From Chloroflexota bacterium (GTDB lineage: Bacteria; Chloroflexota; Anaerolineae; Anaerolineales; Villigracilaceae), in NCBI GenBank assembly GCA_016235445.1, contig JACRLB010000038.1:1-52062 (forward strand): a DNA stretch of 52,062 nucleotides, in the 5' to 3' direction. The translations under genes were made by a program, and so were the position numbers. The notes under the pieces were generated by a model, which saw nothing but the letters and a program-made list of their open reading frames with translations, did no database searches and was not told the DNA's origin. This document shows, in pieces, positions 1 to 7,503 of this stretch. Positions within the stretch are counted from its first letter, which is position 1, and every line of letters begins with the position of its first letter.

Positions 1-852
1 CAATCCAAAATCCGTCTCGTGCGAATATTGACCCGTAAACTGATACTTCGTGCTTGCCGTTGCGTTCAGGGTTGTGTAGCGAGTTTCTCCCCAGGGCTTG
101 TACCTTTGCTCAAAAATAGAATTGCCATTCGCGTCTGTCGTTATGCTCGTTGACCCAAGATGATCGGACAGCAGGTAGGTTAAATTGCCATCCTTCCGCA
201 TGGCGATACGGGATGCGCCCGCAAAATAATATTTGGTGACACTGCCGCCCGTCACTTCGTAGTGACTGCCCACAAAGGTTGTCGTCGTCCCGTTGATCGT
301 GGACTCGACTCTCCTCCCATCCCCGTCATAGACGAAGGTCGCCATCACTGTGTTATTCTTCTTGACTTCGACCATGCGATTCTCCGCATCATATGCCAGG
401 TCATACGTGTCTGCGCCGACGATGCGTTTTGTCTGGTTGCCATTGGCATCGTGCCAGTATTTTTGTACTCCGCCAATATGTGTCACGGCATGTTCATGGG
501 TTGCATCGTTGTAATTCAAGTCCATGCCCGCTTTGATATCCAGGTTGCCATCCGCATCATAGGTATAGTTCTCGGTTGTACCGTTCAAATTCCAACTCGT
601 CAATCTATCCAAAGGATCATAGCCGTAGGTGTTCGTCTCGCTGGCAAGGGGATTTGTGATTTGTTTGACGTTCCCAGCCGCATCGTAGACGTAGCTCAGG
701 TTTTGCAAGCTGACAATACCACCCAGCCCGTCAGGTTTTGCGGTTGTCAGGCTTTGCAATCTTCCGCCTTGCGTACCCCAGGGGTTATAGGTGAAATTTT
801 GGGTGAGGCCGTTGTCGAGGAGGCGCGAAATCAATGCGTCTCGTGGAATCAT
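1..852 (-). CDS. RHS repeat core fragment (partial, runs off left edge)
   Basis: Minus-strand frame open across the left edge. Its translation carries YD-type repeats and the hallmark RHS core run with the motifs YLLSDHLGST, RYKPWGE and TGQYSH, so it belongs to the RHS/YD-repeat shell proteins that encapsulate polymorphic toxins. ATG 852 is only the first in-frame ATG; there is no convincing ribosome binding site, and the same frame stays open upstream to the stop of the preceding lipoprotein gene. Just upstream of 845 a different frame reads like RHS sequence (STAYDSTRR), so a frameshift near 840-850 is possible. The fragment lies directly after a possible immunity gene, the usual place of a displaced orphan RHS module. 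The identity of the fold is firm; whether it is expressed is doubtful. Confidence 0.75.
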   Translation of the reverse strand, partial: MIPRDALISRLLDNGLTQNFTYNPWGTQGGRLQSLTTAKPDGLGGIVSLQNLSYVYDAAGNVKQITNPLASETNTYGYDPLDRLTSWNLNGTTENYTYDADGNLDIKAGMDLNYNDATHEHAVTHIGGVQKYWHDANGNQTKRIVGADTYDLAYDAENRMVEVKKNNTVMATFVYDGDGRRVESTINGTTTTFVGSHYEVTGGSVTKYYFAGASRIAMRKDGNLTYLLSDHLGSTSITTDANGNSIFEQRYKPWGETRYTTLNATASTKYQFTGQYSHETDFGL

Positions 853-890
853 AGGCGGTGGACTGTAAATTTCTGAGTTGAGTACTAAAA

Positions 891-1925
891 TCACTTTGCT
901 AAATCTATAATAACCACATCTTCCCACCAGTTACCTGAATTATTGGTTAGGACAACTATTTTTGAACCATCTGCTGACCAGTCAAAATAGGTATTCTCAT
1001 CCCATAATCTTTTAATTTTTCCATCTGCAGTATCCAATAGCCAAATTCCCTCCATATCATCAAACGCAGTGCCTCCAAACAAAAGCGAATTACCGTTTAT
1101 TGGAGACCACTTGAGGCCGTAAATGTTCCCTACTAACGGTAAAAGAACCCTTACGTTGCTTCCATCAGCATCCATAAGGTAAATATCCCAAGGATAATAA
1201 AGTAACGATCCTATATCATTCCAGGTGTTCAGAGTAGTATTTTCTGAATTTGCTTTGGTGCCAGCAAAGGCAATTGTCTTTCCGTCAGGCGACCATGCTG
1301 GAGATCGTGCTCTTTTAAAATCTGGTAAGAGTTTTGTAATTATCTTTTCTGAATTAACTAAATAGAGTTCATTGCTTGTTCCACCGATTCCGTTTTCCTG
1401 AATAAATTGTGTCATATCTGGGTCAAAACTGAAAGATGTTGCAAGGAATTTTGGGTAATTTTCCCATGCAATAAAGTCGTTTTTGTTTTTATCCAATAAA
1501 TACAATGTGCTTGATATTCCATTATCTGAGTGACAACGAAACACAAGCCCCAAGGAGCCATTAGGAAGTTTAGTGAGCTCATGAATACCACTTGGTCGTG
1601 GAAAACAGCCTGACGGCAGGGGTATTTGGGGTAAAGTCTCAATGTTCCCGCTAGTAACTTCTAGTATATCCAGGCGAAAATCATTATCAAGGCCGTTTAC
1701 TCTAAGCTCATCGGGGCGGTAAATAAAAGCGATGAGATCATCTTTAAGCCAGGAAACAGATTTGTAATCACCTTGTTGAACAGCTAGTGCCTGCGTGGAA
1801 ACCGTGTCGCTAATATCTTGGTACAAACTTGTTTTACAACTTGTCATTAAAGTTGCAAGAATGACAAAAACAACTCCTAATTCATTGAACTGTATACGCG
1901 CTTGTCTGTTAAATATTTGGTTCAT
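891..1925 (-). CDS. PD40/TolB-like beta-propeller lipoprotein, possible RHS immunity protein
   Basis: 344 aa. ATG 1925 is preceded by AAAGGA at good spacing; a longer upstream frame overlaps the RHS end and is not needed. The N-terminus has a hydrophobic segment ending in a lipobox-like LMTSC, suggesting an exported lipoprotein. The body carries several PD40/WD40-like blades (PAWSPDGKTIAFAG, GLKWSPINGN, FDWSADGSKIVV), typical of TolB-type beta propellers. The gene starts 10 bp after the stop of the RHS-tip gene, so the two are probably co-transcribed, and an orphan RHS core follows. That is where polymorphic toxin loci carry immunity genes, but the immunity role is inferred from position only. 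Base composition is more A/T-rich than the glycan cluster, consistent with transfer. Confidence 0.7.
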   Translation of the reverse strand: MNQIFNRQARIQFNELGVVFVILATLMTSCKTSLYQDISDTVSTQALAVQQGDYKSVSWLKDDLIAFIYRPDELRVNGLDNDFRLDILEVTSGNIETLPQIPLPSGCFPRPSGIHELTKLPNGSLGLVFRCHSDNGISSTLYLLDKNKNDFIAWENYPKFLATSFSFDPDMTQFIQENGIGGTSNELYLVNSEKIITKLLPDFKRARSPAWSPDGKTIAFAGTKANSENTTLNTWNDIGSLLYYPWDIYLMDADGSNVRVLLPLVGNIYGLKWSPINGNSLLFGGTAFDDMEGIWLLDTADGKIKRLWDENTYFDWSADGSKIVVLTNNSGNWWEDVVIIDLAK

Positions 1926-1935
1926 GGCAATCCTT

Positions 1936-3108
1936 TTAACGTCCCTGATAACCGTACGGATGTATTTGAGTACCCCATATACCCCAGGAAACAAAATCTG
2001 GGGCTTGTCCTAAATATTGAAAAAAAGCTGTTTCAACTGCAGTTCTTGGATCTGCGTATACAGAAAATATATTGTTGCTGCAAGTTCCGTTATTACGACA
2101 CCATATTCCCGTAGAGCGATATCCATTTGCTCCAGCAAGGAATAATCCAATTTTTAATTGAACTCTAGGGTTAGAATTATTAAATCGGGCTGTTGTTTCG
2201 GACAATGAGACGCCATAATTCACTCCCCCTTGCTCTCCCGCAAGACGAAGGGCGATTAAGCCATCAAGGTTCGAATCTTGCCAGCCGTCATAATAGGCGG
2301 CAAAGAATGCGGCCCATGCCCCTCCTCCTCCTCCTACGGGAGATTGATTTTTATTTATCCTCATTCCATTGTTTATAGCTTGTAGAACAGCGGCGTCCAT
2401 ATATGCCGCCCACCCAGACATATCTTGATAATCTGGGTCGCTACTGAGAATATCAATTGCGCCTTTTATATCATCAAACCAATCTTCAAGGTTGTTGTTT
2501 GCAACAAAATCATCTAACCATTCTTTCCTTTCATCCCATGACATATTTTGAAAATCATCTAAAGTGATAGGCTTATCTCCGCCATTTATACACTTTCCAT
2601 TTAAATCTTCATCGCACCCAATGTGACCAGTCGGGTCCGTATATCGAACTGGCGAGTTATTCACATACGCATACCGATCATACCCCTGCACCCCGCCAGG
2701 GACAATGGTATCGGCGGAGGTGAATCTGCCTAATGCAGGGTCGTACATTCTTGCGCCGTAATGCATTAAGCCGAATCCCTCACTCGCGGGTGTGGACGGG
2801 TCGTCCATATGGGAGTATTGTCCCGTGAAGGTGTATTTGGTCAACGCGTAGGCGGGATTCGCGTTCAGGGTGTCATTTGTCCACGAGTAGCGGACTTCGC
2901 CCCAGGGCTTATATCTCATTTCAGAGACTTTTGCTCCCGTGCTGTCGGTGGTCATGCTGGTGGAGCCGAGGTGGTCGGAGAGGAAGTAGGTGAGGACGCC
3001 GACTTGTGGAACGGTGTATTTTCTGGCGGCGATGCGGGACGTCCCTGCGAAGTAGTATTTCGTGACTGTGCCATTTGTCAGTTCGTAATGAGCGCCCGCT
3101 GTATATTT
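1936..3108 (-). CDS. RHS repeat-associated core protein with C-terminal tip, 5'-truncated
   Basis: About 390 codons of an RHS protein without its N-terminal shell. The first recognisable RHS residues are AGAHYELTNG near 3105-3080, followed by SDHLGST, RYKPWGE, TGQYSH, the core closing motif YDPALGRFTSADT and YAYVNNSPVRYTDPTGH. After the TDPTGH boundary comes a tip of about 230 residues with an acidic, Trp-rich start, a Gly5 run and an aromatic-rich end; I do not recognise the tip family. RHS homology stops at about 3105, exactly where the TetR promoter begins. The open frame continues antisense through the TetR gene, but that part has no RHS character. This looks like a rearrangement breakpoint or a displaced C-terminal module. 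No plausible start codon with a ribosome binding site was found. Confidence 0.75.
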   Translation of the reverse strand, partial: KYTAGAHYELTNGTVTKYYFAGTSRIAARKYTVPQVGVLTYFLSDHLGSTSMTTDSTGAKVSEMRYKPWGEVRYSWTNDTLNANPAYALTKYTFTGQYSHMDDPSTPASEGFGLMHYGARMYDPALGRFTSADTIVPGGVQGYDRYAYVNNSPVRYTDPTGHIGCDEDLNGKCINGGDKPITLDDFQNMSWDERKEWLDDFVANNNLEDWFDDIKGAIDILSSDPDYQDMSGWAAYMDAAVLQAINNGMRINKNQSPVGGGGGAWAAFFAAYYDGWQDSNLDGLIALRLAGEQGGVNYGVSLSETTARFNNSNPRVQLKIGLFLAGANGYRSTGIWCRNNGTCSNNIFSVYADPRTAVETAFFQYLGQAPDFVSWGIWGTQIHPYGYQGR

Positions 3109-3120
3109 ACACTGTATAAT
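3101..3120 (+). promoter_or_regulatory. TetR gene promoter with candidate autoregulatory operator
   Basis: A perfect -10 hexamer TATAAT lies at 3115-3120, 15 bp before the TetR start codon. TTTACA (3106-3111), a C and TGTATA (3113-3118) form an imperfect dyad overlapping it, the arrangement expected for a TetR-family repressor controlling its own gene. The operator role is inferred. Confidence 0.5.
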
Positions 3121-3135
3121 AAACAAGGAGAGAAA

Positions 3136-3828
3136 ATGGTCCGCCCCAGCAAAAAGCAACAGATCCCCAACCTTTCGGAAGCCATCAAGGAAACCGCCTG
3201 GAAACAGATTGCCGAATTCGGCGCGCCAGCCCTGTCTCTGCGCGCCATCGCCCGCGAGTTGAAGATCACCGCCCCCGCCATCTACAACTACTTTCCCAAC
3301 CGCGATCAACTCGTCACCGCTCTCATCGTGGATGCGTACACCTCGCTGGGGGATTCGCAAAAAACAGCATTGGACAACGCCTCGAAAAAAAACGGCGCGG
3401 CTCGCTTTTCCGCGCTTGGAATTGCCTATCGTGATTGGGCAATTGCCTACCCTCAACGCTACCAGCTCATCTTCGGCACACCCATCCCCAATTATGACGC
3501 CCCCGAAGACACCACATTGCCAGCTTCTGCCTGGGCGCTCCTGCCGTTGATTCAGACCGTTCAGGTTCTTTATAACGAAGGCAGATTGCGGCTTGAAGGA
3601 TTCGCCAAACTGTCGCCAAAACTAAAATCCATGCTTGAAGCGTGGAAGCAATCTACCGAAGGCGTCACCGAAACCGAAGCGCTATACCTGGCATACATCG
3701 TCTGGTGCCGCGTGCATGGGCTGGTGATGCTCGAACTGGGCGGCCAGCTTCCCTCCTTCTTTACCGACCCCGGCGAAGTCTTCCGCTGTGAAATTGCCAC
3801 CATGGTCAATCAATATATTGGTGAATAA
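3136..3828 (+). CDS. TetR/AcrR family transcriptional regulator
   Basis: 230 aa. ATG 3136 follows AAGGAG with 5-nt spacing; a longer in-frame extension reads antisense to RHS and is rejected. Residues about 15-60 form the TetR helix-turn-helix (LSLRAIARELKITAPAIYNYF followed by the NRDQLVTAL helix). The C-terminal two thirds match the WHG-type (TetR_C_33-like) ligand domain with W-A-I-AYPQRYQLIFGTP. Likely a homodimeric repressor responding to a small molecule. The nearest candidate target is the oxidoreductase gene downstream, separated by a 367-bp repeat-filled gap, so co-transcription is uncertain. Confidence 0.9.
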   Translation: MVRPSKKQQIPNLSEAIKETAWKQIAEFGAPALSLRAIARELKITAPAIYNYFPNRDQLVTALIVDAYTSLGDSQKTALDNASKKNGAARFSALGIAYRDWAIAYPQRYQLIFGTPIPNYDAPEDTTLPASAWALLPLIQTVQVLYNEGRLRLEGFAKLSPKLKSMLEAWKQSTEGVTETEALYLAYIVWCRVHGLVMLELGGQLPSFFTDPGEVFRCEIATMVNQYIGE

Positions 3829-3838
3829 CTCATCTTAC

Positions 3839-4054
3839 TTTGACAATGTTACATTAAAGCTGAAATCAAAGTTCTTAACCACAAAGGTCACCAAGTAACA
3901 CGAAGGAAACCTTTGGGTTTAGCATTTTACTCTCCTCACCTGCACTGCAACACACCTGCCCTGGCGGGCGGTGCCAGGGAACGCAGTGCGGCGCAAGTGT
4001 TGTGACCCTTTGTGGACTTTGTGGTAAAAGGTTTTGAAATGTGACATTGTCAAA
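3839..4054. repeat. MITE-like element with 18-bp terminal inverted repeats
   Basis: TTTGACAATGTTACATTA at 3839-3856 and the reverse complement of 4037-4054 agree at 16 of 18 positions. Inside is a second nested inverted pair: ACCACAAAGGTCACCAAG near 3878-3895 against CTTTGTGGACTTTGTGGT at 4008-4025. No reading frame is present. The 216-bp size, terminal inverted repeats and lack of coding capacity fit a non-autonomous mobile element or a mobile hairpin. It occupies most of the gene-free stretch between the TetR and epimerase genes. Confidence 0.55.
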
Positions 4055-4070
4055 TTACGCAGGCAAAAAG

Positions 4071-4138
4071 CATCGCCACAGAGTACATAAAGAAAACCAT
4101 GAGAAAAAACTCAAAGAACTCTGTGTGCTCTGTGGCGA
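4071..4138. repeat. Intergenic inverted repeat of the CACAGAG/CTCTGTG type
   Basis: CGCCACAGAGTACATAAAG near 4072 is mirrored by CTGTGTGCTCTGTGGCG ending near 4137, giving an imperfect hairpin just upstream of the epimerase gene. The wording resembles the nested repeat of the adjacent MITE-like element, so both may belong to one dispersed family. It may also act on the mRNA leader. Confidence 0.45.
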
Positions 4139-4195
4139 AGGAACTTCACTTAATCCCAAAGAACCAAAATGATCAAACGAAAAGGAGAAAAAATC

Positions 4196-5128
4196 ATGTC
4201 ACAAAATGAACTGCACGTAATCTTCGGCACCGGCGCGCTCGCCAAATGGACCGCCCGCGAACTAGTCAGGCTGGGCAAGCCAGTCCGCATGGTCAGCCAT
4301 TCAGGAAAGGCCGACCCCCGCATCCCCGCAGAAGTTGAAGTTGTCCGCGGCGACGCCTACAATGTCAACCGCAACATCGAAGTCACCAAAGGCGCGGCGG
4401 CGGTCTATCAATGCGCCCAGCCGCTTTACCACCAATGGACTGAAAAATTCCCGCCCATGCAAAAAGCCATTCTCGATGCCGTCTCTGCCAACGGCGCAAA
4501 ATTCATCGTCGGCGACAACCTCTACATGTACGGCGACACAAACGGCCAGCCCATCCGCGAAGACATGCCGTATCAGCCGCACACCAAAAAAGGCAAAGTC
4601 CGCGCACAGATGTCAACCGCCGTCATGGACGCGCATCGCGCAGGCAGAGTCCGCGCCGCAATTGGCCGCGCCTCCAACTTCTTCGGCCCAGACGACAACG
4701 CCGTAACCTCCTTCGCCATTCGCCCGGCCCTTGCAGGGAAACCCGTCAACTTATTTGGAAGCATGGATCAGCCGCACACCTTCTCCTACGTGGCCGATTT
4801 TGGAAAACTGCTCGCAACCCTCGGCACACGCGAAGAAGCCCTCGGCCAGGTCTGGTTCACGCCTTCCCCCGCGCCTGTCACACAGGCCGAACTGGTCAAG
4901 ATCATGGAAGATGTTCTCGGGCAAAAAGTCAAATTCATGCTTGCCAGCCGCATGATGATGAACGTCCTCGGCCTCTTCATTCCCGCCCTGCGCGAGTCGG
5001 TCGAAATGCTCTACGAATGGAATCAACCCTTCATCATGGATTCCAGCAAAGCCCAAAAAACCTTCGGCTTAAAGCCCACTCCCTTAAACGACGCCATGCG
5101 CGCCACCATCGAATGGTGTATTAAGTAG
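4196..5128 (+). CDS. NAD-dependent epimerase/dehydratase family protein
   Basis: 310 aa. ATG 4196 follows AAAGGAG. An N-terminal Rossmann motif is present in a relaxed form (VIFGTGALAKWTARELVRLG), as in extended/atypical SDRs. The usual YxxxK triad is not obvious: the region GDNLYMYGDTNG followed by KGKVRAQM suggests a Tyr at about residue 109 but no clear YxxxK. FGPDDN and the C-terminal MLYEWNQPFIMDSSKAQKTFGLKPTPL are typical of sugar-nucleotide epimerase-like proteins, the latter matching the substrate-binding lobe. Substrate unknown. The gene is convergent with the GT4 gene and their stop codons lie 2 bp apart. Confidence 0.8.
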   Translation: MSQNELHVIFGTGALAKWTARELVRLGKPVRMVSHSGKADPRIPAEVEVVRGDAYNVNRNIEVTKGAAAVYQCAQPLYHQWTEKFPPMQKAILDAVSANGAKFIVGDNLYMYGDTNGQPIREDMPYQPHTKKGKVRAQMSTAVMDAHRAGRVRAAIGRASNFFGPDDNAVTSFAIRPALAGKPVNLFGSMDQPHTFSYVADFGKLLATLGTREEALGQVWFTPSPAPVTQAELVKIMEDVLGQKVKFMLASRMMMNVLGLFIPALRESVEMLYEWNQPFIMDSSKAQKTFGLKPTPLNDAMRATIEWCIK

Positions 5129-5149
5129 GTCAAATTGCCAATTTGACCT
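5127..5149. terminator. Bidirectional hairpin between convergent genes
   Basis: AGGTCAAATTG at 5127-5137 and CAATTTGACCT at 5139-5149 form a perfect 11-bp inverted repeat with a 1-nt centre that overlaps both stop codons. There is no T tract, so termination is inferred. A related palindrome (GGTCAAGCT, TTC, AGCTTGACC) sits inside the neighbouring glycosyltransferase at 6566-6586. Confidence 0.5.
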
Positions 5150-6230
5150 GCAATTTCATAAACCCCAAAAATTCCTCCCTGAATCTTTTGGATGAAAAGC
5201 GGGCCGCGTTCTCTTGCGCGGCCTCGCTGTTTAATTTCATTTTTTCGGATTGAAGAACCGCCCCGCTCAAACTACGGGACGATTGCTCCTGAAACAACAA
5301 GCCTGTTTCTCCATCTTTGACAATTTCAATTGCGCCGCCCTTGCCATACGCGATCACAGGGCATCCCGCCGCCTGCGCCTCCACCATCGCAATCCCAAAA
5401 TCCTCCACCGCCATGTACACGAAAGCCCTGGCGCGGCTGAGCAAATCGGCAATCACCTCATCAGGTTGATGCCCCAGCAGTTTGACATTTTCCTTTGCCA
5501 GCTTTTGCAGGCGCGGCATTTCAGGTCCATCACCGACGATGACGAGCGGAAGATTTAATTCATTGAAAGCGCAGATGATTTCAGCCGTCATTTTATAAGG
5601 CACCAGCCTCGATACGTGGATGTAAAAATCCCCGCGTTCACTGGCGGGTGAGAATCGTTCCACATTCACGGGCGGGTAAATGACATGCGAATCCCTGCCC
5701 CAAGCCTGTTTGATTTTTTGCGCTGTCCACTGCGAGATGGCGAGCAGGTGGTCTGCCCGGGCGGCGGAAACTCTGTCCCAATGACGGAGCAGGCCCAGGG
5801 TTAGGCGGGCGGCGGCCCCGATCAGGGGCTTGTCCAAATGATGCAGGTGCAAATAATCATCCTGCAAATGCCAGGCGTAGCGCATCGGCGTGCAGATGTA
5901 TGAAATGTGGATTTGATTTTTGTGAGTTTTTATGCCATGCGCCACCGCATGTGAAATGGACAGCACAACATCGTACTCTTGCACATCCATGCTTTCGATG
6001 GCGAGCGGCATGATCGGCAACAGCCCGCGATACAAATGCTCGACGCGCGGAATTTTTTGCAGGAAGGATGTTTTGACATCGCGGCCTTCCAGCGGGGTGC
6101 CAACCAGATTTTGCCTGTTGTGAATGAGCGCGTGCAGTTGCGCCTGCGGATGCAGTTTCAACACCTCCACCAGCAGTCTCTCAGACCCGCCATAGATATT
6201 CAACCATTCATGGACGATGGCAAGTTTCAT
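5130..6230 (-). CDS. GT4 family glycosyltransferase
   Basis: 366 aa. ATG 6230 overlaps the stop of the upstream GT gene in ATGA, indicating translational coupling. The protein has the two-lobed GT-B fold: an N-terminal acceptor lobe starting KLAIVHEWLNIYGGSERL and a C-terminal donor lobe with the VSRLVPYK nucleotide-sugar loop, VIVGDGPE and the E-x7-E type motif EDFGIAMVEAQAAGCPVIA. This is the pattern of retaining GDP-mannose or related GT4 enzymes (WbaZ-like). Probably cytoplasmic, adding a sugar to a lipid-linked surface glycan. Donor and acceptor cannot be read from the sequence. Confidence 0.9.
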   Translation of the reverse strand: MKLAIVHEWLNIYGGSERLLVEVLKLHPQAQLHALIHNRQNLVGTPLEGRDVKTSFLQKIPRVEHLYRGLLPIMPLAIESMDVQEYDVVLSISHAVAHGIKTHKNQIHISYICTPMRYAWHLQDDYLHLHHLDKPLIGAAARLTLGLLRHWDRVSAARADHLLAISQWTAQKIKQAWGRDSHVIYPPVNVERFSPASERGDFYIHVSRLVPYKMTAEIICAFNELNLPLVIVGDGPEMPRLQKLAKENVKLLGHQPDEVIADLLSRARAFVYMAVEDFGIAMVEAQAAGCPVIAYGKGGAIEIVKDGETGLLFQEQSSRSLSGAVLQSEKMKLNSEAAQENAARFSSKRFREEFLGFMKLQVKLAI

Positions 6231-7231
6231 GAAATGCCTTTGAAGACGGCTTCTGTTTTCACTGCGGATTTCTCCCATGAAAGTTCCCTGGCTTTTTTCA
6301 ACCCCCGCTCGCGCAAGGTGTTGGCGAGTAAATCATTTTCGATAATCTCCTGCATGGCGCGGGTAATATCCTCTGGCTTGGCGGGGTCTATCAGCAAAGC
6401 CGCGTCGCCGAATATTTCTGGAAATGCCGTTGTGTTGGACGTGATCGCAGGAGCGCCGCAGGCCATCGCTTCCAACACTGGCAGGCCGAAACCTTCATAC
6501 AAAGATGGAAAGACAAACGCGGTTGTGCCTGAATACAAAGCAGGCAAGTCTTCATCCAGGATGTGGGTCAAGCTTTCAGCTTGACCTGCCAATGAAAACA
6601 CTTTTCCTTCCGCGCCAGCTAAAAACAACTCGTGTGTTTTCAAATTCAATTGCTCCCATGCCTGCAATAAAACGCGCAGGTTCTTTCTTGGTTCCATCGT
6701 CCCAACAAAAAGGAAGTATGGTTTCCTGATGCCGTATTTTTCTTTTACCGCCTTAACCCGCCCAGCAGACTGCGGCTCGAACGGCTCGCCGACCCCGTTG
6801 TGAATGACGTGGATCTTTTCATCAGGCAGGCTCAGATGATGCTTCAGTCGTTGCCTTGAAAATTCCGACACGGTGATGATTGCCCTGGCCCGCCTTGCAA
6901 GGATTTTCCACGAAAGCCGCGTCCATGCCGCGAAGGTGGGGGTGAACCATTCGGGGTGGTCAAATACGCTCGCGTCGTGGATGGTGACGGCTTGATTTCG
7001 CACCAGCCACGGCCCTGCATTTGCAGGCGACCAGAGCACATCTCCATTTTGGATTTTTGCAGGCAAAATGAATTGCTCCCAAAGGTGGCCGCCTACCTGT
7101 CCAGGCGGGCGCTTGGGTGCGATGAAGTATTTTGCCGAAGTCAGCCGTTTGGATATTTCATGCGCATACCGTTCCACACCCGTAATGCGCCTGTGCTGAA
7201 AACGTGCGTTGATTGCAAGTTTCAAAGTCAT
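6227..7231 (-). CDS. GT4 family glycosyltransferase (mannosyltransferase-like)
   Basis: 334 aa, first gene of a two-gene minus-strand unit. N-terminal GT-B lobe LAINARFQHRRITGVERYA is typical of GT4 mannosyltransferases; the donor lobe shows YFLFVGTMEPRKNL, then PSLYEGFGLPVLEAMACGAPAITSN with the conserved E-x7-E. Residues about 216-224 (GQAESLTHI) are encoded by a palindrome of the GGTCAAGCT type, so a repeat may have inserted in frame. It starts divergently from the ligase/GT2 genes across a 272-bp repeat region. Likely role: sugar transfer in surface-glycan assembly. Confidence 0.9.
   Translation of the reverse strand: MTLKLAINARFQHRRITGVERYAHEISKRLTSAKYFIAPKRPPGQVGGHLWEQFILPAKIQNGDVLWSPANAGPWLVRNQAVTIHDASVFDHPEWFTPTFAAWTRLSWKILARRARAIITVSEFSRQRLKHHLSLPDEKIHVIHNGVGEPFEPQSAGRVKAVKEKYGIRKPYFLFVGTMEPRKNLRVLLQAWEQLNLKTHELFLAGAEGKVFSLAGQAESLTHILDEDLPALYSGTTAFVFPSLYEGFGLPVLEAMACGAPAITSNTTAFPEIFGDAALLIDPAKPEDITRAMQEIIENDLLANTLRERGLKKARELSWEKSAVKTEAVFKGIS
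6566..6586. repeat. Palindromic repeat inside a glycosyltransferase gene
   Basis: GGTCAAGCT, TTC, AGCTTGACC: a perfect 9-bp inverted repeat inside the GT4 reading frame, followed by TGCC. The same GGTCAA...TTGACCTG arms occur in the hairpin at 5127-5149, suggesting a small dispersed family that tolerates insertion into coding sequence. Confidence 0.4.
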
Positions 7232-7246
7232 TCAGAGATTATATTG

Positions 7247-7363
7247 GGACTTACGCAAGACTACAAGAACTGCCGCGAATTTCGCGAATTCGCACGAATT
7301 TTTTAAGAAATTCGCGAAAATTCGTGTAATTCGCGGCTAAAGGGTTTTGAACTGCGTAAGTTC
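7247..7363. repeat. Palindromic element with GGACTTACGCA ends
   Basis: GGACTTACGCA (7247-7257) is mirrored by TGCGTAAGTTC (7353-7363). The interior is a second long imperfect palindrome of CGCGAATT-type words (CCGCGAATTTCGCGAATTC against AATTCGTGTAATTCGCGG). A related element with nearly the same ends lies at 12755-12872. No coding potential. It fills most of the divergent gap between the two glycan operons; the remainder (7364-7503) holds a TATAAT at 7467-7472 that may serve the ligase gene. Confidence 0.5.
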
Positions 7364-7503
7364 TATTTTTTAAGAGGTTTTCCTCAAAGCTCTCTGCGTT
7401 CTTATTACCCTGTGGGCTGTGGCAAAAATTGGATAAGGCAAAACCTCAGTTTGTGACCGCACTGGGTATAATTGCAAATAAGATTATTATGGTCTGATTA
7501 TTA

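Noticed and set aside
262-876. Plus-strand 204-codon open frame
   Set aside because: Antisense shadow of the RHS core fragment on the minus strand; no protein-like features.
3109-3456. Open frame extending the RHS gene upstream through the TetR gene
   Set aside because: This part is antisense to a clear TetR protein and has no RHS motifs; RHS homology ends near 3105.
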